39,332 bases of DNA from Candidatus Faecousia excrementipullorum (GCA_018712825.1 DVGG01000045.1:1-39332), one strand, 5' to 3'; positions 16,471 to 24,013 are shown, numbered from the stretch's first letter. The notes: a model not told the origin generated them from the sequence alone. Numbers and translations: made by a program.

Positions 16471-16548
16471 ATGAAAAAAGTCCTTCGTAGTGTAGTAGCT
16501 TTGGTTCTGATTGTGGTATTTGCAGTTCCTGTATGGTCGATGATATAA
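16471..16548 (+). pseudogene. Truncated secreted-protein gene: signal peptide only
   Basis: AAAGGAG precedes an ATG that opens a perfect signal peptide (MKKVLRSVVALVLIVVFAVP), and the frame ends after 25 residues at a TAA. The last bases belong to the truncated Fic gene on the other strand, so the rest of the coding region was cut away and joined to foreign sequence. Confidence 0.6.
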
Positions 16549-16952
16549 TCTATGCAGACATGATGGTTCAAAGTTTCAACCAGATCAGAAACCTTTACCG
16601 GCTCAAAGCAATCTTGGACTTTGCCTTTTTTGTAGATCATTTCGATCTGTTTTTGTGAGAGCCGATTGCTTGCCATCCGGCTGGAACAGTAAGTGAAATA
16701 TATTTGTATATAATCGTACAGGCCATGAAAAGATTTCTTTGTCTTTTGCTTTTGAAGCTTCCGTGCAAGATGAGGAGTTTCTTTCTTTTCTCGGTCAGTA
16801 TCCGGAATATGTTTTTGCGCGTAATTGGGGATCAGCCAGGACCGGCCTTCCCTGTACGCGCCGGGAATGATTCCTTCTCTGCATTGCTTACGGATCATTT
16901 GCTCAGACAACTGCCATGCGGCAGCAGCTTCAGCCACTGTGATGTACTCCAT
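16533..16952 (-). pseudogene. Fic-family protein, N-terminal fragment
   Basis: Read leftward from ATG 16952 (AAGGA upstream). An HTH/excisionase-like domain (EYITVAEAAAAWQLSEQMIRKQCREGIIPG...WLIP) is followed by the N-terminal part of a Fic protein (FHGLYDYIQIYFTYCSSRMASNRLS ... VETLNHHVCIDYIIDH). The similarity stops at about 16533, well before any HPFxxGNGR catalytic motif; the frame then runs through unrelated sequence to 16353. The fragment cannot carry out AMP transfer. Confidence 0.72.
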
Positions 16953-16994
16953 TTTATTCATTCCTTTCAGCTGTGCTGGGTGGAAAAATGAGGG

Positions 16995-17023
16995 GTTTGC
17001 GAAACTGCCCGTTTTGCGAAACT
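16995..17023. repeat. Two copies of TTTGCGAAAC, 18 bases apart
   Basis: TTTGCGAAAC occurs twice upstream of the Fic fragment; each copy is part of a small GTTT-GCG-AAAC type palindrome. It may be a binding site or part of a recombination end. The rest of 16962-17172 is AT-rich and holds no gene that I can support. Confidence 0.4.
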
Positions 17024-17172
17024 TTTACTACCCTAATTTCTACCCTAAAAACAGCGAAACACTATGCACCAGCTGTCACGAAATTGAATATTTATTGGAT
17101 TATTTGGTCCATTTAGTCTTATAAATGCATAAAATACATATGGCTATTCATCCAAGGCCAATGGCATTCAAG

Positions 17173-17205
17173 AGGTCAGCGGTTCAATCCCGCTTATCTC
17201 CACCA
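17173..17205 (+). tRNA. 3' fragment of a tRNA (Ala-like), 5' half absent
   Basis: Variable-loop bases AGGTC are followed by a perfect T-arm (AGCGG, loop TTCAATC, CCGCT), the acceptor strand TATCTCC, discriminator A and CCA. The 40 bases upstream do not form an anticodon arm, a D-arm or the matching GGAGATA/GGGGATA acceptor strand. This is what a tyrosine-recombinase element leaves when it integrates into or departs from a tRNA 3' end. Identity is judged from the acceptor only. Confidence 0.6.
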
Positions 17206-17208
17206 ACC

Positions 17209-17240
17209 ACCGCAAGGCATTTGCTTTGCGGTGTTTTTTT
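17209..17240 (+). terminator. Terminator after the tRNA fragment
   Basis: ACCGCAA (17209-17215) pairs with TTGCGGT (17226-17232), followed by GTTTTTTT. It lies four bases after the CCA, as expected for a tRNA gene terminator. Confidence 0.85.
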
Positions 17241-17342
17241 GCATTTGAAGAAGCAATACATGCATACGGAAAAAACGCTGAATGAAAAAATGATTGACCT
17301 ACAGCTGGAAATCCCATATAGTTATTGCAAGGAGGGATTGCC

Positions 17343-17678
17343 ATGCCCCAAAATGTCCATGAAATCCTGAATGCAGTGTTTATGATGTTGGGAATGGTCT
17401 GCCTTTTTGCAGTGCTGTTTCTGCTGGTTTTCCGCCGCCTGAAAGACAGGTATGCCCCGGTGCAGACGGTGAAGGCACAGGTGGTGGATAAGTATGTGGC
17501 AGACCAGTTCTCCAAAATTTACGGCTCCATGGCAAGAAGCCCCCAATACTATGTGGTGTTTGCAACGGAAAAGAAGAAGTATGCTTTCCGGGTTTCCCAA
17601 TTTTCTTATAATGGCTATAAAATCAACCAACGGGGCACCCTGAAATATCGGGGAAGCAGGATTCTTTCTTTCAAGTGA
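17343..17678 (+). CDS. DUF2500-like small membrane-anchored protein
   Basis: 111 residues from ATG 17343, with AAGGAGGG about seven bases before it. One membrane helix (about residues 10-30) is followed by a small beta-rich domain: VKAQVVDKYV ... SPQYYVVFATEKKKYAFRVSQFSYNGYKINQRGTLKYRGSRILSFK. The YYVVF...FRVS...G..GTL.Y.G.R.LSF pattern is that of DUF2500. Function unknown. Single gene with its own terminator. Confidence 0.7.
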   Translation: MPQNVHEILNAVFMMLGMVCLFAVLFLLVFRRLKDRYAPVQTVKAQVVDKYVADQFSKIYGSMARSPQYYVVFATEKKKYAFRVSQFSYNGYKINQRGTLKYRGSRILSFK

Positions 17679-17687
17679 ACATACAGC

Positions 17688-17732
17688 AAAACCCATGGTC
17701 TGCCCCAAAGGGGCGGCCCATGGGTTTGATTT
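17688..17732. terminator. Bidirectional terminator
   Basis: AAACCCATGG (17688-17697) pairs with CCATGGGTTT (17718-17727), with an inner CCCC/GGGG. It sits between convergent genes and the tail is GATTTTA. Confidence 0.8.
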
Positions 17733-18286
17733 TATGTGGGAGAGGATTCTTTTTCTACCATTTCCCAGCTTTCCGGATAGTGGGTGCGGTAGTAATCGGC
17801 CATGGGGCCGGGGGTGTGGAGGAGATGCTTCTGACGGATGGTGTCCGCCTCCACCTTTCGTATCCAGTCTTTGGTTTCCTGGGGCAAGGCGGAATACCGG
17901 CGAATTACCAGAGCGCCCAGCCGCTCCTGCTCAAGCAACGCCTGGTACACATCCGGGATTCGTTCCTCCCTAAGAACCGGGACAGCCTCCGGGGAGACCA
18001 CCTCGTTGGGAATTCGGGTGGGGTTGGTCTTTTCCGGGCTGCACAGGTACATGCTGGCGCTCTTTCCCCGGTAGAGAACGGCCAGGGCGTCGGGGAAATA
18101 CTCGTCCAGATAGATTTGCCATTCCCGGGTGTAGCCATAGGTGTATTCATAGTTTTGGATTCCGTACATAAGGGCCATGGGATAAAGGGTCGTCATGTAC
18201 ACCATGGCGGGCTTTTCCGAAAACAGGGGCTTGCCGGGGCGCAGCAGGGTAAGCCCGGCGGTGGGGGAGCAATGATAAAATGCCAT
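17732..18286 (-). CDS. Conserved hypothetical protein
   Basis: 184 residues. The N-terminus (AFYHCSPTAGLTLLRPGKPLFSEKPAMVYMTTLYPMALMYG) recalls the H...L.P...vY.T...A.A layout of small ADP-ribosyltransferase-like folds, but this is only a resemblance. The C-terminal half is helical and charged. AGGAGG stands before the start, read leftward. Single-gene unit, convergent with the DUF2500-like gene. Function unknown. Confidence 0.65.
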   Translation of the reverse strand: MAFYHCSPTAGLTLLRPGKPLFSEKPAMVYMTTLYPMALMYGIQNYEYTYGYTREWQIYLDEYFPDALAVLYRGKSASMYLCSPEKTNPTRIPNEVVSPEAVPVLREERIPDVYQALLEQERLGALVIRRYSALPQETKDWIRKVEADTIRQKHLLHTPGPMADYYRTHYPESWEMVEKESSPT

Positions 18287-18339
18287 GAGAAAACCTCCTT
18301 TTGCCTTTATTTTACACCCCGGTGAAAAAACTGCAAGTC

Positions 18340-18368
18340 TTGAAAGAAAAGGGGATTTCTGCTATAAT
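18340..18368 (+). promoter_or_regulatory. Promoter of the GNAT gene
   Basis: TTGAAA (18340-18345), a 17-base spacer and TATAAT (18363-18368), 47 bases before the start codon. Confidence 0.85.
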
Positions 18369-18414
18369 ATAGATACAAAAAATGGGATTTTTCCCCATAG
18401 GGGCGGAGGCTTAA

Positions 18415-18882
18415 ATGATGGAAAAGGAATACATCATCCGAAAAGCCCGGATGGAAGATACCAACACGCTGGATGCCATGCTTACGGAGCTGATTGGGTA
18501 TGAGACCAGATACAACAGCAATCTGGACGCTTCCTACCAGGTACAGGATAACTATGCCCGGCTGGTGGAAGAACCAGGCTGTGCGCTGCTGGTTGCGGAG
18601 GCGGAAGGCAGGATTGTGGGCTTTTTGTATGGGTTTTTGTACCAGATTCCCGGAATGCACGTGAAACCCATGGCCCTTCTGGATGCCCTGTTCGTATCGG
18701 AGCCTTACCGGGGCCGGGGAATTGCCACCGCTCTGTTTTCTGCATTTCGCCGGTTCGCCGCAGAAAAGGGCGCATGCCGGATAGAGCTGAAAGTCATGAG
18801 CCAAAACGAAAATGCCCTGCGCTTTTATGAAAAGCTGTCTTTTCAGGAGTGCAAAAAATACATGACCCTGGATTGCCTGTAA
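18415..18882 (+). CDS. GNAT-family N-acetyltransferase
   Basis: 155 residues. It has the GNAT order: IRKARMEDTNTLDAML, the beta-4 segment ALLDALFVSEPYRGRGIATALFSAF with the acetyl-CoA loop RGRGIA, and the closing NENALRFYEKLSFQE. It transfers an acetyl group from acetyl-CoA to an amine on an unknown substrate. GGCGGAGG precedes the ATG; the second ATG at 18418 is an equally good start. The GIY-YIG-like gene follows after a few bases. Confidence 0.9.
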   Translation: MMEKEYIIRKARMEDTNTLDAMLTELIGYETRYNSNLDASYQVQDNYARLVEEPGCALLVAEAEGRIVGFLYGFLYQIPGMHVKPMALLDALFVSEPYRGRGIATALFSAFRRFAAEKGACRIELKVMSQNENALRFYEKLSFQECKKYMTLDCL

Positions 18883-18893
18883 AAGGGCTGGAT

Positions 18894-19337
18894 ATGCATA
18901 TGAAACCTATTCGCCTTAAAAATCTGTACGAAACCCACTGCAAAGATATCCCCCATGAGCCGGGGGTTTACTTTGTGATGGCTCCGGAGCGTATGGAGAT
19001 TTCCTTTTTTGCTGCACCGGGAAACACCGGTGCGGCTGGCTATGATGTAAAAGTGCTGGAAAAGAAGTATGCCTGTTGCGGGAATAAAAACCTGCTGTAT
19101 ATCGGAAAAGCCGCCGGTAAAAGAGGACTGCGGCAAAGAATTCTTCAGTATATGAAATACGGCTGGCAAGAAGGTGTAAACCACAAAGGGGGCAGAGCCA
19201 TCTGGCAGATTGCCGGGGCTGAGAATCTGCTTTTGACCTGGGAGGTGTGCCAGAATGCCGCTGCCAGAGAGCATCAGCTTCTGGCAGAATTCAAAAACCA
19301 AAACGGCACATACCCTCTGGCAAACTGGCGGGGATGA
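18894..19337 (+). CDS. GIY-YIG-like domain protein
   Basis: 147 residues. A GIY-YIG-like core is visible: PGVYFVMAP as the first strand and LLYIGKAAGKRGLRQRILQYM as the YIG strand with the following Arg, then a charged helix and AAAREHQLLAEF with a Glu. Such domains cut or nick DNA, but this short stand-alone form has not, as far as I can judge, a known role. The start is ATG 18894 or 18900; GTG 18849 lies inside the GNAT gene and has no suitable ribosome binding site. Confidence 0.65.
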   Translation: MHMKPIRLKNLYETHCKDIPHEPGVYFVMAPERMEISFFAAPGNTGAAGYDVKVLEKKYACCGNKNLLYIGKAAGKRGLRQRILQYMKYGWQEGVNHKGGRAIWQIAGAENLLLTWEVCQNAAAREHQLLAEFKNQNGTYPLANWRG

Positions 19338-19389
19338 CTGCATTTTCCCGGAATTGCCAGGTGTCATGGTAAAATCAGGAGGTAGCAAG

Positions 19390-20553
19390 ATGTTATATAG
19401 ACCTGACCGAAAGGGCAGACCCATTTCCCAGCTGGGGTACGGCTGTATGCGCTTTACCAGAAAGGGAAGCGGCATTGACTATGAAAAGGCGGAGCGGGAG
19501 GTGCTCCTGGCCATCGACCAGGGGGTCAATTACTTTGACACCGCCTATATTTACCCCGGCAGCGAGGAATGCCTGGGAAGAATCCTGGCGGAGAATCATT
19601 GCCGGGAAAAGGTGTATATCGCCACGAAACTTCCTCAGTATCTTCTTCGAACCGCTGCCGCCGTGGAAAAGACCTTCCGGGAGGAGCTGGAGCGGCTGCG
19701 GACGGACTACATCGACTACTACCTGATGCATATGTTCACAGACTATACCCAGTGGGAGCGGCTCCGGGCCCTGGGGATTGAGGAGTGGATTGCCAGAAAG
19801 AAGGCAGAAGGAAGCATCCGCAGCATCGGCTTTTCCTTCCACGGGGATACCCAGATGTTCCTGAAAATCTTAAATGCCTATGACTGGGACTTCTGCCAGA
19901 TTCAGTATAACTACCTGGATGAGCACACCCAGGCAGGGCGGGTTGGGCTCCAGGCGGCGGCTAAGAAGGGGATTCCCGTCATCATTATGGAGCCCCTCCG
20001 GGGCGGCAAGCTGGTAAACCTGCCGGAAAAAGCCAGAAAAGTCCTGAAAAACTACTCACCTGCAGAACTGGGCCTCCGGTGGCTGTGGAACCAGCCGGAG
20101 GTGACCTGCGTCCTTTCCGGCATGAATTCGGAGGAAATGGTGAAGGAGAATATCCGTGTGGCCTCGGAGGCTCAGCCGGGACACCTGACCGGGGAGGATC
20201 TTGCCATGGTGGAGACCATCAAGGGAATCATCCGGGAGCAGGAAAAGGTGGGCTGCACCGGCTGCCGGTACTGTATGCCCTGCCCCAAGGGGGTGGACAT
20301 CCCGGGGATTTTCCACTATTACAACCTCATGTATATGGAGAAAAAGGCCCCGGCCCGGTTTGAGTTTGCCCGGAACGTGGGCCTGCGGAAGGAGCCGGGC
20401 TTTGCCACCCAGTGCGTAGGCTGCGGCCTGTGCGAAAGCCACTGCCCCCAGCACCTGCCCATCCGCCAAAAGCTGAAAGAAGCCGACCGGGACCTGCGGC
20501 CCCTGCCCTACAAAATCGCCATCGCCATCGTCCGGAAAGTCACCAGGCAATAA
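19390..20553 (+). CDS. Aldo/keto reductase with C-terminal 4Fe-4S cluster region
   Basis: 387 residues from ATG 19390, with AGGAGGT six bases before it. The TIM-barrel reductase (SQLGYGCMRF, GVNYFDTAYIYPGSEE, ATKLP, IDYYLMHMF, IRSIGFSFHG) runs to about residue 290. A ferredoxin-like tail then has CTGCRYCMPCPKG and CVGCGLCESHCPQ, two Cys clusters able to hold 4Fe-4S centres. Proteins of this type are common in anaerobic Clostridia; the substrate is unknown. The gene stands alone between the GIY-YIG-like gene and a terminator. Confidence 0.9.
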   Translation: MLYRPDRKGRPISQLGYGCMRFTRKGSGIDYEKAEREVLLAIDQGVNYFDTAYIYPGSEECLGRILAENHCREKVYIATKLPQYLLRTAAAVEKTFREELERLRTDYIDYYLMHMFTDYTQWERLRALGIEEWIARKKAEGSIRSIGFSFHGDTQMFLKILNAYDWDFCQIQYNYLDEHTQAGRVGLQAAAKKGIPVIIMEPLRGGKLVNLPEKARKVLKNYSPAELGLRWLWNQPEVTCVLSGMNSEEMVKENIRVASEAQPGHLTGEDLAMVETIKGIIREQEKVGCTGCRYCMPCPKGVDIPGIFHYYNLMYMEKKAPARFEFARNVGLRKEPGFATQCVGCGLCESHCPQHLPIRQKLKEADRDLRPLPYKIAIAIVRKVTRQ

Positions 20554-20565
20554 CCCCCAAAACCC

Positions 20566-20605
20566 AACAGGAGCGGCAAAGTAGCTTTTGCCGCTCCTGT
20601 TTTTG
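20566..20605. terminator. Bidirectional terminator
   Basis: AACAGGAGCGGCAAA (20566-20580) pairs perfectly with TTTGCCGCTCCTGTT (20587-20601), followed by TTT. It serves the reductase and the convergent gene at 20610. Confidence 0.9.
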
Positions 20606-20609
20606 TGCC

Positions 20610-21620
20610 TTAAAAATCGATTTCGTATTCCAGGTATCTTCTGGATTCGTTGAGAAATTCGCTGGACATGGTGGTGTTTCCCTTGATTTTCATGCCTTTG
20701 AGTGCCATGTCAATTTTGGCGGCATCCTTTTCCTTGATGCCCGAGGAGTTGCTCAGCTTCAGGGTGTACTTCTGGTGGCTGATGGGGGAGGTTTCATCCA
20801 TCCGCAGGGCAACCAGGGTCTGAATACTGGGCTCCTTCTGCAAATAGTGCAGTCGGGGCAGCTGGGGACTGTGGCCGGGGCACTCCATCTCCGCCGCTAC
20901 CTCCACAGAGGTCAGATCCCTGGCATCCAGATTGTGCGCCCCATCCAGGGTGGCGGTGCCGGCCGGTACCTTGATGCTGCCGTCTGCTTTTGCGGAGCAT
21001 TTGGAAAATGTGGTCTTTTGCTCTTTGTAGGTCACCCGGAAATGCTTTGCTCCCAAATCCTGGGCGATTTTCTGCAATTCGTTCACCCGGGCCACCTTCA
21101 GATGGCTGAAATAGTCCTCCAGGGCGATGTAGTGCCTGGGATTGCAGGGGTCAACATAATATACCTCGCTGTCCATATCCGGGTAGAAGGTCAGGGCAAA
21201 CAGGTCTACATAATCTCTGTAAATGTTTATGACCTTCATGTCCTTCTGATCGGAGACGAAGCCCACGGAGCCGGTGCAGACCTCACTTTCTGCGTGCTTT
21301 TTGTCCGGCTCCGTAATACGGATGAGCTTGCTCAGGAGAAAATCCGGCTGCGTCAGGTCTGCCGGGAAAATGGGCTGCAGCAGCCGCAGAGCAGCCTCCT
21401 TACTTCTTTCCTGGGCCCGTTCTGCCATGGTCAGGGCGGTATTTTTGGCGGCGGTGCTGATGTTCTCCGCCAGAATGGAAACATCCTCCCTGTCAAACTG
21501 CCCGTCATCGTTCTGATCTACAGCCTTCACCACGGTGCTTTTTGCTTTCTGGAAAACATCCTTGGCGCTTTTCCCAACCCCGGCGGCAATGCTTCCCAAG
21601 CCAGCTTTTGTTTTTTCCAT
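20610..21620 (-). CDS. Hypothetical protein with an EF-hand/dockerin-like calcium loop
   Basis: 336 residues from the ATG at 21620 (AAGGAAGAG upstream). The N-terminal part is helical (KTKAGLGSIAAGVGKSAKDVFQKAKSTVVKAV) and runs into DQNDDGQFDRED (about residues 35-46), a good single EF-hand or dockerin-type Ca2+ loop. Further helices (ERAQERSKEAALRLLQPIF) and a beta-rich C-terminal half follow. No signal peptide or membrane helix. I do not recognise the family. Monocistronic, with terminators on both sides. Confidence 0.7.
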   Translation of the reverse strand: MEKTKAGLGSIAAGVGKSAKDVFQKAKSTVVKAVDQNDDGQFDREDVSILAENISTAAKNTALTMAERAQERSKEAALRLLQPIFPADLTQPDFLLSKLIRITEPDKKHAESEVCTGSVGFVSDQKDMKVINIYRDYVDLFALTFYPDMDSEVYYVDPCNPRHYIALEDYFSHLKVARVNELQKIAQDLGAKHFRVTYKEQKTTFSKCSAKADGSIKVPAGTATLDGAHNLDARDLTSVEVAAEMECPGHSPQLPRLHYLQKEPSIQTLVALRMDETSPISHQKYTLKLSNSSGIKEKDAAKIDMALKGMKIKGNTTMSSEFLNESRRYLEYEIDF

Positions 21621-21694
21621 CTTACTCTCTTCCTTTCGGTTTGATGTCATCATAGAACCTGCAAAATCTGCGAATCCCCATAGGGATTATCTCC

Positions 21695-21700
21695 ATTATA
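21695..21700 (-). promoter_or_regulatory. Possible -10 box of the gene at 20610-21620
   Basis: TATAAT on the minus strand, 75 bases before the start codon; no good -35 box at the expected distance. A small palindrome AATCCCcatAGGGATT (21673-21688) lies in the leader. Confidence 0.3.
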
Positions 21701-21794
21701 GCATCAATCCCAGCCTTTTCATAGCCAGGAAAAACAAAGTCGCCTTCCGCCGGGGATTGGCCTGCCCAAGGGCGTTGCTTGTGTAAAGTAAATC

Positions 21795-21829
21795 AAACGG
21801 CCGGGAAGGGTAGCTTCCCGGCCGTTTTT
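21795..21829. terminator. Terminator of the second lipoprotein gene
   Basis: AAACGGCCGGGAAG (21795-21808) pairs perfectly with CTTCCCGGCCGTTT (21814-21827). It lies 12 bases after the leftward gene's stop codon. Confidence 0.85.
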
Positions 21830-21840
21830 GTCAGTTTCTG

Positions 21841-23367
21841 TCAGTTGATAAAGGTCTCCTCCAGGGCCTGGGTTTCCAGGTTCAGGATGTATTGCTTCTG
21901 GTGCAGTCCCTTGGACTGGCAGATGTAGACCTGGTTTTCCTCGTAATACCCGATGTCCACAATGTCCGGGGCTTCCAGAAGGGTCCGCTGCTCTGTGGTG
22001 GTTAAGTCTACCTGCACCAGGAAGTCTCCATCCAGCAGGAATACCATTCCCCTTTGGTAGTCCATATCCCGGAGCTGGCCGTGTTTGGCCTTGTAGAGGC
22101 TGTTGCAGACGCTGCGGTCCAGGCTCAGCTGCATCAGCTCCCCATCACAGGTGATGGTGTAGATGTAGTACAGGGAGTTTTCCCACTGGGTTACCGGCTC
22201 GTTGAGAACCTGTACCAGAGGCTCTCCGGGATTGCCGGCGTAGAGGGTGGGGAACTCATAGGGGTTGGCGTAGAGCAGAACCGACAGGGTGTCCGTTTCC
22301 ATGGTCTCTGCCAGCAGCTCATCCTGGGACTGGGACAGGGGTTGTAACCCCATATCCTCCCAGCTGCCGAAGTTTACCTGGGGAACGGCAGGGGCATCCG
22401 CCTTGGGGTTGTAGTGGTCATGCTGCAATCCGGTGCCGGTGAAGCAGTCGTCGATGGCGCCCAGCTCCTGGGTGTATTCGTCCTTCAGAGGGGAATACCA
22501 GCAGCGCATCAGGGCCATGATGCCGGACTTTTCCTGAATGACCTGGCAGATGCTCCGGGCGAGGTAGTTGGTTTCCTGGTAGGTGTCAATTCTCCCCGGC
22601 TGGCCCCACACATCGGTGAAGTTGAATTTTTCGCTGGTATTTTTGTATTCGCTGTCAGGGTTATTGTATTCCGTCACCAGGATTTCCATGATTTCCGGGT
22701 TCATCATGGTCCAGCCAATTTTTCCCAGGGTGGTTTCCGGAGCAATCAGCCGGAACTCGCTGGCAGGAGATACGGGGATGTCCCCATAAATGGCGTCCGC
22801 CTTTCCCTCGGGGATATACAGCCGATAGATGGTGGCTTTTCCCTCAGCTTCATTTACATAATAAATCACATCCCAGCTGACCATGACCGCATCCAGCAGC
22901 CGGTCCGCCTCCACCAGGATTTTCACTTCCTCTGTTTGCAAATCCACGGCGGCAATTTGGGTGTCGGTGGCCACATACCCTACCCGACCGTCTCCACCCA
23001 GAGACACAGCCCCCGCCAGTTCCTCCGGGAGCGTAATGGTGTGGGCCGGGTCCCCGAAGCTCGTCACATTCCGCACTTCCAGCTCGCCGCCGTTGACCGT
23101 AATTTCATAGAAGGCAGCACCTTTTTCTCCGGAGATCAGCCACTTTGCCCCGGAGTAGGGCAGATCCTTGGTGGTCAGGTCGGCATAGGAAACAGGGGTT
23201 GCCGCCTCCTGGACATACCAGGAAGCCTCATCCCCTTCGGTGGGCCCTTCTGTGGTGGGGCCTTCCGTGGTGGGATTCTGGGTGGTGGACGGCTCCGGGT
23301 CGTCCTTGGGAGTACAGGCGGAAAGCAGCAGCATAACCGCCAGCACCAGGGCCAATCTCTTCTTCAT
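21841..23367 (-). CDS. Secreted lipoprotein of unknown function (paralogue of 1658-3154)
   Basis: 508 residues from the ATG at 23367, with AAGGAGG before it. Same plan as the gene at 1658: lipobox LSAC, a T/P/E/G-rich linker (about 20-48), then a globular domain. Long runs are shared, for example TTKDLPYSGAKWLI, ASEFRLIAPETTLGKIGWTM and IDDCFTGTGL. The N-terminal half is closely alike, while the C-terminal third differs by an insertion near LQPLSQSQDELLAETM. The two look like products of one duplication. Alone in its transcription unit. Function unknown; cell-surface location is inferred from the signal. Confidence 0.8.
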   Translation of the reverse strand: MKKRLALVLAVMLLLSACTPKDDPEPSTTQNPTTEGPTTEGPTEGDEASWYVQEAATPVSYADLTTKDLPYSGAKWLISGEKGAAFYEITVNGGELEVRNVTSFGDPAHTITLPEELAGAVSLGGDGRVGYVATDTQIAAVDLQTEEVKILVEADRLLDAVMVSWDVIYYVNEAEGKATIYRLYIPEGKADAIYGDIPVSPASEFRLIAPETTLGKIGWTMMNPEIMEILVTEYNNPDSEYKNTSEKFNFTDVWGQPGRIDTYQETNYLARSICQVIQEKSGIMALMRCWYSPLKDEYTQELGAIDDCFTGTGLQHDHYNPKADAPAVPQVNFGSWEDMGLQPLSQSQDELLAETMETDTLSVLLYANPYEFPTLYAGNPGEPLVQVLNEPVTQWENSLYYIYTITCDGELMQLSLDRSVCNSLYKAKHGQLRDMDYQRGMVFLLDGDFLVQVDLTTTEQRTLLEAPDIVDIGYYEENQVYICQSKGLHQKQYILNLETQALEETFIN

Positions 23368-23675
23368 TGTGATACCTCCTTGTTTTTTAGAATGATATGT
23401 TTTTCTGCCGGATTTCCTGGCAATCCAGTCAGGGTGTTCCACAACGGCCGTATGGGAAAGTGGGGTCATATTTTCGACATTTTCGATAATTTGAGTATAT
23501 CAGAATGAAAACAGTATTGCAATATGAACACAGGAATAAAGAAATAATTGTGATTTATGATGATTTTGTCCAAAGATAATTGTGGGATATGATCAGGGGA
23601 TGCGGTACGGCTTCCGGAGGGGTAACACCCCAAACCCCGGCAAAGGAAATTTCCGGGTGGGGGTAAGATTTGTGC

Positions 23676-23704
23676 TTGCATTTTTGGGGAAAATCGTGTA
23701 TACT
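23676..23704 (+). promoter_or_regulatory. Promoter of tRNA-Leu
   Basis: TTGCAT (23676-23681), a 17-base spacer and TATACT (23699-23704), twelve bases before the mature tRNA 5' end. The stretch 23470-23675 between the lipoprotein gene and this promoter shows no gene. Confidence 0.8.
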
Positions 23705-23716
23705 ACACTGGTACAT

Positions 23717-23803
23717 GCCGGTGTGTTGGAATTGGTAGACGAAGTGGACTCAAAATCCACCGGTGGCAACACCGTGCCGGTTCGAGCCCGGCCACCGGCA
23801 CCA
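23717..23803 (+). tRNA. tRNA-Leu (anticodon CAA)
   Basis: Complete class II tRNA. The acceptor GCCGGTG pairs with CACCGGC; the anticodon stem GTGGA/TCCAC holds the loop CTCAAAA with anticodon CAA, reading UUG. The long variable arm GGTGgcaaCACC and the T-arm GCCGG-TTCGAGC-CCGGC are perfect. CCA is encoded. The terminal 22 bases are repeated at 23957-23978. Confidence 0.95.
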
Positions 23804-23841
23804 GAACTCCCCAGAAGGGCAGCGCCCTTCTGGGGAGTTCT
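23803..23841 (+). terminator. Perfect 18-bp hairpin directly after tRNA-Leu
   Basis: AGAACTCCCCAGAAGGGC (23803-23820), loop AGC, and a perfect complementary arm (23824-23841), then TTTG. It shares the A of CCA and probably ends the tRNA transcript. The S23 gene's terminator at 24525 has related sequence. Confidence 0.75.
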
Positions 23842-23876
23842 TTGTTACAGGCAGGTGGGCTCGAACCCATAGCAGT

Positions 23877-23951
23877 GGAACCTGCCAGTGGCAGGTTCCG
23901 TCCCCCAGTGCGCACACTGGGGCAACCGCTATTTTTGCCGAAGGCAAAAAT
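23877..23951. repeat. Array of three perfect hairpins
   Basis: GGAACCTGCC-agt-GGCAGGTTCC (23877-23899), CCCCAGTG-cgca-CACTGGGG (23903-23922) and ATTTTTGCC-gaa-GGCAAAAAT (23931-23951). The three stems are unrelated in sequence. They stand between the tRNA and its duplicated 3' end. Confidence 0.8.
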
Positions 23952-23956
23952 GCATA

Positions 23957-23978
23957 TCGAGCCCGGCCACCGGCACCA
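23957..23978 (+). repeat. Duplicated 3' end of tRNA-Leu (att-like)
   Basis: 22 bases identical to 23782-23803: half the T-loop, T-stem, acceptor strand and CCA. No upstream tRNA body precedes it. With the first copy it brackets a 153-base insert. Confidence 0.85.
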
Positions 23979-24013
23979 AAAATCCCGAATGCGAATGCGT
24001 TCGGGATTTTTAC
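23978..24013 (+). terminator. Terminator after the duplicated tRNA end
   Basis: AAAAATCCCGAA (23978-23989) pairs with TTCGGGATTTTT (24000-24011). It is placed where a tRNA terminator belongs, so it may be the original one. Confidence 0.8.

Noticed and set aside
16353..16961. A functional Fic toxin
   Set aside because: Similarity stops before the HPFxxGNGR motif and the frame then reads unrelated sequence.
17128..17205. A complete tRNA ending at 17205
   Set aside because: Only the T-arm and acceptor 3' strand are present; no anticodon arm, D-arm or matching 5' acceptor strand can be found upstream.
20412..21644. A 410-codon plus-strand frame across the end of the reductase and the EF-hand-like gene
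   Set aside because: It crosses a strong terminator and lies opposite a gene with its own ribosome binding site and a plausible domain.
23703..23947. Small frames over tRNA-Leu containing a VAGLEPAR-type peptide
   Set aside because: This is the usual false translation of the reverse complement of a tRNA T-arm.
23803..24013. CRISPR array
   Set aside because: The hairpins differ from one another in sequence and spacing; there is no constant repeat and no cas gene.
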